From contig JAIENF010000735.1 of assembly GCA_019751575.1 (NCBI GenBank), positions 1 to 12,861 on the forward strand: a stretch of DNA of 12,861 nt, read 5' to 3'. The position numbers were made by a program, and so were the translations under genes. The first letter of the stretch is position 1. The number at the start of each line of letters is the position of its first letter. The notes beneath the pieces are model-generated. The model was given only the letters and a program-made list of their open reading frames with translations, did no database searches and had not been told where the DNA came from. This DNA is from Burkholderiales bacterium. Lineage in GTDB: Bacteria; Pseudomonadota; Gammaproteobacteria; Burkholderiales; CAIKXV01. This document shows, in pieces, positions 1 to 4,332 of this stretch.

Positions 1-515
1 AGATTTCGTATGCCTCCAACGGCAGCGGCAGCGGCCAGCACATCGCCGCCGAACAGCTGAAGCTGATGACCGGCATCGATATCGTGCACGTGCCGTTCAA
101 GGGGGCGGCGCCGGCGCTCACCGCCGTGCTGTCGGGCGAGATCCCGGTCGCGTTCAACGTGATCCTGTCGCCGCTGCCGTACGTCAAGAGCGGGCGCCTG
201 CGCGCGCTGGCGATCGCGAGTTCCCGCCGCGCCAGTCTCGCGCCGGACGTGCCGACGATGGCTGAACTCGGCTATCCGATCGACATCGATACCTGGTATG
301 CGCTCTATGCGCCGGCCGGTACCCCGAAGGACGTCGTCGGCCGTCTCGCCGCCGAGGCCGTCCGCATCGGTGGCCTGGCCGACGTGCGCGAGCGCGCACG
401 CAGCCAGGGAATCGAGATGATCGCGGCAGGCCCCGAGAAGCTCCTGGCCCACAACCGTGCCGAGATCGCTCGCTGGACCCAGGTGATCCGGCAGGCGAAG
501 ATCAGCATCGACTGA
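1..515 (+). CDS. Bug/TctC-family periplasmic solute-binding protein, 3' part
   Basis: This is the C-terminal 170 codons of a gene whose start lies outside the window; the reading frame is open from base 3. The family binds organic acids in the periplasm, and in Burkholderiales most members are not next to the TctA/TctB membrane subunits of tripartite tricarboxylate transporters. Visible family marks are SYASNGSGSGQHIAAE at the very start, HVPFKG (codons at about 90-107), the conserved GRLRALAIAS segment followed by P-DVPTMAELGYP, and the late YALYAPAGTPKDVV stretch. The gene stops at TGA 513-515 with no recognisable terminator behind it. A second, decayed copy of the GRLRALAIAS region occurs near 3119-3167. 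The substrate cannot be inferred. The family call is secure; only the missing N-terminus limits it. Confidence 0.93.
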   Translation, partial: ISYASNGSGSGQHIAAEQLKLMTGIDIVHVPFKGAAPALTAVLSGEIPVAFNVILSPLPYVKSGRLRALAIASSRRASLAPDVPTMAELGYPIDIDTWYALYAPAGTPKDVVGRLAAEAVRIGGLADVRERARSQGIEMIAAGPEKLLAHNRAEIARWTQVIRQAKISID

Positions 516-585
516 CCGCTTCCACGCGCAGCCCTCATTGAAAACGTCAGACAAGGCGCAATTCGAAGCAGGCCGGGCGGCTTCA

Positions 586-602
586 TTAGTCTTATCGGAC
601 TA
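586..602 (+). promoter_or_regulatory. Dyad operator candidate TTAGTC-N5-GGACTA (gene 1 copy)
   Basis: The sequence reads TTAGTC-TTATC-GGACTA and extends to an 8-base inverted repeat, CATTAGTC (584-591) and GACTAATG (598-605). Its centre lies about 63 bases before the predicted transcription start near 658, a usual place for an activator site. The same half sites with the same 5-base spacer recur upstream of the second PEP-CTERM gene (2894-2910), the main reason to take it seriously. The binding protein is unknown. Confidence 0.6.
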
Positions 603-621
603 ATGGCGGTACTCGTTGGCA

Positions 622-651
622 TTGACTCTCGAATGACCAGAACTTGATAAT
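622..651 (+). promoter_or_regulatory. Sigma70-like promoter of the first PEP-CTERM gene
   Basis: TTGACT (622-627) and GATAAT (646-651) are separated by 18 bases, each differing by one base from the sigma70 consensus hexamers. Transcription would start near 658, leaving a leader of about 97 bases before the ATG at 755. The region is much richer in A+T than the flanking genes. Confidence 0.55.
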
Positions 652-754
652 CAGGTCCAGTAAATTGCCACATGACCAGAAACGATCCTGCAAGCGCATT
701 GGCCATGCTGACGCGCCTGTGAATCGGCAGACTGCATCTCACCTTGGGGAATTC

Positions 755-1642
755 ATGATGAAGACGATTTCTCGTACGCTCATCGCATCATCGATGCTGG
801 TCGCGTTTTCCGGCCCGGCCTTCGCAGGAATTTTCAGTGCCGGGTTGCCCATCGGCTGGACCGTCGTCGGCAATGCCGGTACGTCGTCCGCCGATGGCGA
901 TGTCGGGCTGGCACCTGGCGGTGGCACGAGCTATGGCTGGGTGTCGACTGCCAGCGGCGTGGGCGGGGCGGGTGCGCTGCCCGGCATCGGAAACGCTGCA
1001 GGCGCCAACACCAGTCTGGACATCACTGGATCCACGCTGACGTCGACGCTGTTCTCGGCGGCAGCCGGGCAGAACCTGCGGTTCCAGTTCAACTACATCA
1101 CTTCCGACGGGGCGGGGTACGCCGATTACGGCTGGGCGCGGCTTCTGAATGCAGACAACACCCCGTTTGCGGTGTTGTTCACGGCACGTACCACCCCCGC
1201 AGGTAACAGTGCCCCCGGCTTTGATCTGCCGCCGATTGCGGCCACGCTCACGCCCGGCGTGGTCACGATTCCGGATGTGCAGATCCCCAATCCCAATTTC
1301 GATCCCTCGGATCCCGACTCGTCTCCCACGATCCGGGTCGGCCCGACCTGGTCGCCGCTCGGCAACGCGGCAGGCGAGTGTTTCAACATTGGTTGCGGCC
1401 TGACAGGCTGGATCCAGTCGGATTTCACGATCGCCGTAGCCGGCAACTATCGGTTGCAGTTCGGCGTGACGAACTGGAACGATTTCCTGTTTCCGACGGG
1501 TCTTGCCTTCGATGGCATCACCGTGGGCGGCACGCCGATCAACGAAATTCCGACGACGGTGATTCCCGTCCCGGCGTCGTTCGTACTGTTCGGCAGCGGC
1601 CTGATCGGATTGCTGGCCCTGCGTCGCAAACGCCGCGCCTGA
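755..1642 (+). CDS. PEP-CTERM-like (VPxPA type) exosortase-dependent exported protein
   Basis: The 295-residue product has a Sec signal peptide (MMKTISRTLIASSM..., likely cut after AFA at residue 24), a Gly/Ser/Thr/Asn-rich secreted body, and a C-terminal sorting tail: IPVPAS at about 270-275, a hydrophobic helix with FGSGLIGLLAL, then RRKRR at the end. In this family the tail is recognised by an exosortase that removes it and releases or anchors the protein at the surface, often with exopolysaccharide. IPVPA in place of PEP resembles the VPLPA variant. The body has two cysteines in GECFNIGCG (about residues 207-213) and aromatic-rich beta segments; its function is unknown. The start at 755 is preferred over an in-frame ATG at 644 because GGGGA lies five bases upstream and the signal peptide begins there; ATG 758 is equally possible. 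A strong terminator follows at 1663. Confidence 0.85.
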   Translation: MMKTISRTLIASSMLVAFSGPAFAGIFSAGLPIGWTVVGNAGTSSADGDVGLAPGGGTSYGWVSTASGVGGAGALPGIGNAAGANTSLDITGSTLTSTLFSAAAGQNLRFQFNYITSDGAGYADYGWARLLNADNTPFAVLFTARTTPAGNSAPGFDLPPIAATLTPGVVTIPDVQIPNPNFDPSDPDSSPTIRVGPTWSPLGNAAGECFNIGCGLTGWIQSDFTIAVAGNYRLQFGVTNWNDFLFPTGLAFDGITVGGTPINEIPTTVIPVPASFVLFGSGLIGLLALRRKRRA

Positions 1643-1662
1643 TCCGCGCATCACCCTGGATG

Positions 1663-1708
1663 ATGCAGAAACCCCCCAGCCCTCGTGGCTGGGGGGTTTC
1701 TGCATTTT
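1663..1708 (+). terminator. Intrinsic terminator of the first PEP-CTERM gene, 19-bp perfect stem
   Basis: Bases 1663-1681 pair without mismatch with 1687-1705 around a 5-base loop (CCTCG/CTCGT region); the stem includes six C facing six G next to AAA/TTT. TTTT follows at 1705-1708. It begins 20 bases after the stop codon. The stem is unusually long for a simple terminator. The opposite strand lacks a long U run, so it mainly serves plus-strand transcription. Confidence 0.85.
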
Positions 1709-2004
1709 GAAGGGCCGGAACGCCTGCACGCAGGCGACCCGAAGCGGGATGGCAGGCGTTCGGTGCAGGTACCCTTGCCCGGCAGGGACCGCGGCCGCGC
1801 GTCCCGCGTCCCGGTAACGCTTCCCTCCGTCGATACCATCAAGCGTGTGGCAGCCGGCGACGGTGGCCGTCGGCGCCGAAGGAAGCGTACGCCCCGGTTC
1901 AAGCCCGCCGTACGTCCCTGCAGGGAGCGTATGCCTGCTGGGGCTGCCGACGCGCTGCTGCGTTGATCCGCATCGACGCGATACGACATGGCGATGCATC
2001 AGGC

Positions 2005-2038
2005 AAAAAAAACGGGGACGACCTTCGTCGTCCCCGTT
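2005..2038 (-). terminator. Intrinsic terminator of the second PEP-CTERM gene
   Basis: A 12-base perfect stem (2011-2022 with 2027-2038) closes a four-base loop. Read on the minus strand it is followed by eight U (A tract at 2005-2012), a textbook rho-independent terminator. It sits 65 bases beyond the stop codon of the minus-strand gene at 2103. Confidence 0.92.
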
Positions 2039-2102
2039 GTTCCGCTTCCGGTTCAGGCCCTGAGCCCTCGGCCCGCCTGTACCGGACTGCAGGTGCCCGG
2101 AA

Positions 2103-2783
2103 TCAGGCGACCTGCACAGCCTTCTTCTGGCGACGCGAAGCGAACACCATGCCGAACAGGCCCGACAGCATCAGCGCAGCGGCGCCCGGAACCGGGATCT
2201 GAACCGTACCGACGGTGTGGTTGTCGGTCTCGAAGGCGATGCCTTGCGAGGACAGCACGACGCGGTTGAAGCCGCCGGTCAGGAACGCGATGTTGTAATA
2301 CGCAGCCTGCGCCTGGTTGCCGGGGATCAGATCGGGGTTCGGCAGGGCGATCAGATCCGCGCCGGTCACCGTTCCCATCAGCGTCACACCGTTGAAGAAC
2401 GAGATCGAATTGTAGAGATCGATCGAGCCGGCGAAGAAGCCGAAGTAGTTCGCCATGCCCGGCAGGGTCAGGGTGACGCTACCCGTGCCGCCTTGAGCCG
2501 GGGTGACCAGATAGGCGGTGGTGTTCGGGCTGGTCGGCGACGTCGGTTGCGCCCACTGGCCAGCAATGCTGCCCGTGACGACCGCACCGTTGCCGGAGTA
2601 GACGGCCGGCAGCAGGCCGTTGTTGAAGTCGTAGGTCGTGCAGAAGCCGCACGAGTTCGAGATCTGGCCATTGTTGGCCAGGTTCACGCCGCCTACGGAC
2701 GACACGGGCGCGGCTTGCACCGCGGTCGCTGCGAGGCCCAGCGTTACTGCTGCGCCGAGGGTCTTGAGGGTATGAGTGATCAT
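2103..2783 (-). CDS. PEP-CTERM-like (IPVPGA variant) exosortase-dependent surface protein
   Basis: The 226-residue product starts with a signal peptide (MITHTLKTLGAAVTLGLAAT, likely cut after VQA at residue 24). The body has a CGFC pair at residues 45-48, a GSIDLYNSISFFNG segment and a late FNRVVLSSQGIAFETDN segment. This pattern of a YNS beta strand followed by an AFE-DN strand is common in exosortase-sorted surface proteins. The tail from about residue 196 has IPVPGA, a hydrophobic helix (MLSGLFGMVFA) and the basic cluster RRQKK, then five more residues. The Glu of the classic PEP motif is replaced. The start at 2783 is set by AAGGAG (2797-2792 on the minus strand) eight bases away and by the signal peptide; an upstream in-frame ATG at 2831 lacks both. 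It faces the first PEP-CTERM gene and shares its operator-like dyad, so the two may be co-regulated. Its molecular role is unknown. Confidence 0.85.
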   Translation of the reverse strand: MITHTLKTLGAAVTLGLAATAVQAAPVSSVGGVNLANNGQISNSCGFCTTYDFNNGLLPAVYSGNGAVVTGSIAGQWAQPTSPTSPNTTAYLVTPAQGGTGSVTLTLPGMANYFGFFAGSIDLYNSISFFNGVTLMGTVTGADLIALPNPDLIPGNQAQAAYYNIAFLTGGFNRVVLSSQGIAFETDNHTVGTVQIPVPGAAALMLSGLFGMVFASRRQKKAVQVA

Positions 2784-2935
2784 CAGTAAGGCTCCTTGTG
2801 AAGGTGATGCCGAGAGATTCGGGTAATGCAAACTGAAGTTAGACGAAACTTAAGGCAAAGAGTGTGAAATTTTGCCCCTGATTTACCTTGGAGTAGTCCT
2901 TTCGGACTAACGAAAGGACCCGAGAGATCAATTCT
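2784..2935 (-). promoter_or_regulatory. Upstream region of the second PEP-CTERM gene
   Basis: The leader and promoter region of the minus-strand gene is A+T-rich compared with its surroundings. It carries AAGGAG at 2792-2797 and the dyad at 2894-2919. No convincing -35/-10 pair was found; the best read on the minus strand is TTCACA (2868-2863) with a poor -10. No GG-N10-GC sigma54 element was seen. Confidence 0.45.
2894..2919 (-). promoter_or_regulatory. Dyad operator candidate TTAGTC-N5-GGACTA (gene 2 copy), inside a larger inverted repeat
   Basis: On the minus strand bases 2910-2894 read TTAGTC-CGAAA-GGACTA, the same half sites and spacing as at 586-602. On the plus strand a second, overlapping inverted repeat is present: GTCCTTTCG (2896-2904) and CGAAAGGAC (2911-2919) around GACTAA. 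The two alternative pairings share bases, so only one can form at a time as a hairpin, but as a DNA site both could be read. It lies 111-136 bases upstream of the start codon. Confidence 0.6.
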
Positions 2936-3097
2936 TCAGGGATGGAGTCTCGGGCGCGAAGCGAGCGCTGCCCGACCGCCTGGACTTCCGGCTAACGGCG
3001 GCCGATGAAAATGGCCTGTCGTGGCAGGTGACAGACGGCAGCTTGACCGACTGGTTCCAACATGGAAACCCTTCAAGCAAATCTCCTGCCAGCATAC
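2936..3097. other. Noncoding stretch between the PEP-CTERM promoter and the Bug remnant
   Basis: No convincing gene. One plus-strand frame is open and would read LDFRLTAADENGLSWQVTD, but it has no start with a ribosome binding site and resembles nothing I recognise. Possibly more of the decayed Bug neighbourhood. Confidence 0.4.
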
Positions 3098-3180
3098 CCT
3101 GTCGCGGCTTCCATGGCGAGCGCGGGTGACTGCGCGCCCTGGCGATCGCGAGTTCGCGCCGCGCCAGCCGGACACCGCGA
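3098..3180 (+). pseudogene. Decayed fragment of a Bug/TctC-family gene
   Basis: Bases 3119-3167 match 187-235 of the Bug gene at the left edge at 44 of 49 positions without a gap; the same strand would encode LRALAIASSRRA. Upstream, CCTGTCGCGGCTTCC (from 3098) resembles CCTGTCGCCGCTGCC in the same gene, joined after a small deletion, and after 3167 CCGGAC resumes after a seven-base deletion. A stop codon in the LRALAIAS frame at 3127-3129 and these frame breaks show that it is not expressed as a protein. It could be a remnant of a local duplication or of a different paralogue. It ends where the dehydrogenase gene stops. Confidence 0.55.
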
Positions 3181-3185
3181 CTCGA

Positions 3186-4070
3186 TTACCGCTTCAGCCG
3201 CGCCATCTCCCCCAGCACCGCGCACACCGAGCCGGTGTCCTGCTCCGCGCGGCCCTGCGCCATCGCCGCGTCGTACAGGATCGCCGACGTATTCAGCAGC
3301 GGTGTCGGACAGGCAACGGCCTTCGCCATCTCGCCGATGATGTGCATGTCCTTCTGCCAGACTGCGACCTTCATCGTCGCCGGGTACTCGTCCTTCACCA
3401 TCATCGGGCCGCGTACTTCGAACATGCGCGAGCCACCGGCACCGTTGCCGGCGACCTTCAGGATGGATGCCGGGTCCAGCCCCATCTTCATGCCGAACAC
3501 GAACGCCTCGGCAGCGGCCACGTTGTGGATCGCCACCAGCATGTTCGCAACCGCCTTCATCTTCATGCCGTTGCCGAACGGACCGACATGGTCCTGCTGG
3601 CGCGAGAAGCCGGCGAACACCGGGCGGATCCGTTCGGCAGCCACGGGGTCGCCGCTCATGTAGACCGACAGGTCGCCGCTGACCGCCTGTCCACCGGTCC
3701 CCGACAGCGGGCAGTCGAGCATCGTGATGCCGGCCGAGGCGAGCGCGTCGTGGCTGCGCTGCTTGTCCTCGATCGGCAGCGTGGACAGTTCGGCGACGAC
3801 GATGCCGCCGCGGGCGGCGTCGAGGATGCCCTCGGCGCCTGCAACCACGGCATCCAGCGCCGCGACGCTCGGCAGCGACAGCAGCAGCACATCGGCCTTT
3901 GCCGCAGCCTCCTTGGGCGAGGCGACCAGCATGACGCCTTTCGCCTTTGCCGCGGCCCTGGCCGCGTCGGATACGTCGAAGCCCAGCACGGTGAAGCCGT
4001 TCTTCACCAGGTTCGCCGAGATCGCCGAGCCCATGATTCCGAGCCCGATCATTGCCACGGTGTGCGCCAT
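3186..4070 (-). CDS. NAD(P)-dependent beta-hydroxyacid dehydrogenase (3-hydroxyisobutyrate dehydrogenase family)
   Basis: The 294-residue product belongs to the cytoplasmic family that oxidises short beta-hydroxyacids or reduces the matching semialdehydes (3-hydroxyisobutyrate, tartronate semialdehyde, L-threonate and relatives). The N-terminal Rossmann fold shows GLGIMGSAIS (residues 9-18), then the substrate-loop signature DCPLSGTGGQAVSGDL (119-134). The catalytic lysine is Lys172 in GNGMKMKAVAN, four residues before Asn176, and the conserved Lys240-Asp241 pair is present. Length is normal for the family. The start at 4070 is chosen because the protein then begins directly with the Rossmann strand, and GGGAGG stands five bases upstream; 34 extra codons are open before it but are Pro/Gly-rich and unlike the family. 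It is transcribed alone, divergently from the c-di-GMP gene. Lacking pathway neighbours, the exact substrate is open. Confidence 0.92.
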   Translation of the reverse strand: MAHTVAMIGLGIMGSAISANLVKNGFTVLGFDVSDAARAAAKAKGVMLVASPKEAAAKADVLLLSLPSVAALDAVVAGAEGILDAARGGIVVAELSTLPIEDKQRSHDALASAGITMLDCPLSGTGGQAVSGDLSVYMSGDPVAAERIRPVFAGFSRQQDHVGPFGNGMKMKAVANMLVAIHNVAAAEAFVFGMKMGLDPASILKVAGNGAGGSRMFEVRGPMMVKDEYPATMKVAVWQKDMHIIGEMAKAVACPTPLLNTSAILYDAAMAQGRAEQDTGSVCAVLGEMARLKR

Positions 4071-4332
4071 GCCTGCCTCCCATTCGCCGGTACGCGCTGG
4101 CTGCAGCGCGAAAGCGACGAGTCTAAGCGAAAGCAAAACGGGCGGGTCGTCTGGCCCGCCACCGCCCTCCATAGCAAGCCCCCCGCGGGCACGGCCGGAA
4201 AAAAGCGGTGCTGGCGGGCGCGAAAGTTCGGCGGTAAGCTGCCGATATACCTGTATCCGCCGGTCTGCCTGGGCCTCACCCCCGCCCGCGACTGCCCGGT
4301 CCCCGTCTTGTCATCCATAGCGAATCGGTTCG
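4071..4332. promoter_or_regulatory. Divergent intergenic region between dehydrogenase and c-di-GMP gene
   Basis: These 262 bases must hold both promoters, but no clear hexamer pair was found for either direction. A short inverted repeat, GGCGGG (4141-4146) and CCCGCC (4155-4160), is present. An in-frame TAG at 4318-4320 fixes ATG 4333 as the first possible start of the plus-strand gene. Confidence 0.45.

Larger units (their letters stand above)
516..754 (+). promoter_or_regulatory. Intergenic regulatory region upstream of the first PEP-CTERM gene
   Basis: These 239 bases hold no gene. From left to right they contain a dyad at 586-602, a sigma70-like promoter at 622-651, two copies of ATGACCAGAA (633-642 and 672-681), and GGGGA at 746-750 as ribosome binding site. 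No terminator for the preceding Bug gene is evident. No GG-N10-GC sigma54 element was found; the closest, at about 653-669, has one base too many between the two dinucleotides. Confidence 0.6.
1643..2102. other. Convergent intergenic region with two terminators, otherwise empty
   Basis: This 460-base gap between the two convergent PEP-CTERM genes has a terminator at each side (1663-1708 and 2005-2038). Between them are a small hairpin, CGCCTG-N4-CAGGCG (1721-1736), and a 10-base palindrome, CCCTGCAGGG (1916-1925). Open frames exist on both strands but have no plausible start context, no recognisable protein and repetitive Arg/Pro-rich translations typical of GC-rich noncoding DNA. Confidence 0.6.

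Noticed and set aside
653..669. Possible sigma54 (-24/-12) promoter before the first PEP-CTERM gene
   Set aside because: GG and GC are separated by 11 bases rather than 10, and the surrounding consensus bases are poor; a sigma70-like pair fits better.
788..1999. A 403-codon minus-strand frame across the first PEP-CTERM gene and its terminator
   Set aside because: It runs through a strong plus-strand terminator, has low-complexity composition and no ribosome binding site or known family.
1710..2004. Possible small genes between the two PEP-CTERM terminators
   Set aside because: Open frames on both strands are Arg/Pro-rich, lack ribosome binding sites, and no motif was recognised.
2936..3129. 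Short plus-strand open frame reading LDFRLTAADENGLSWQVTD
   Set aside because: No start codon with ribosome binding site, ends within the Bug relic, and no recognised family; could not be supported as a gene.
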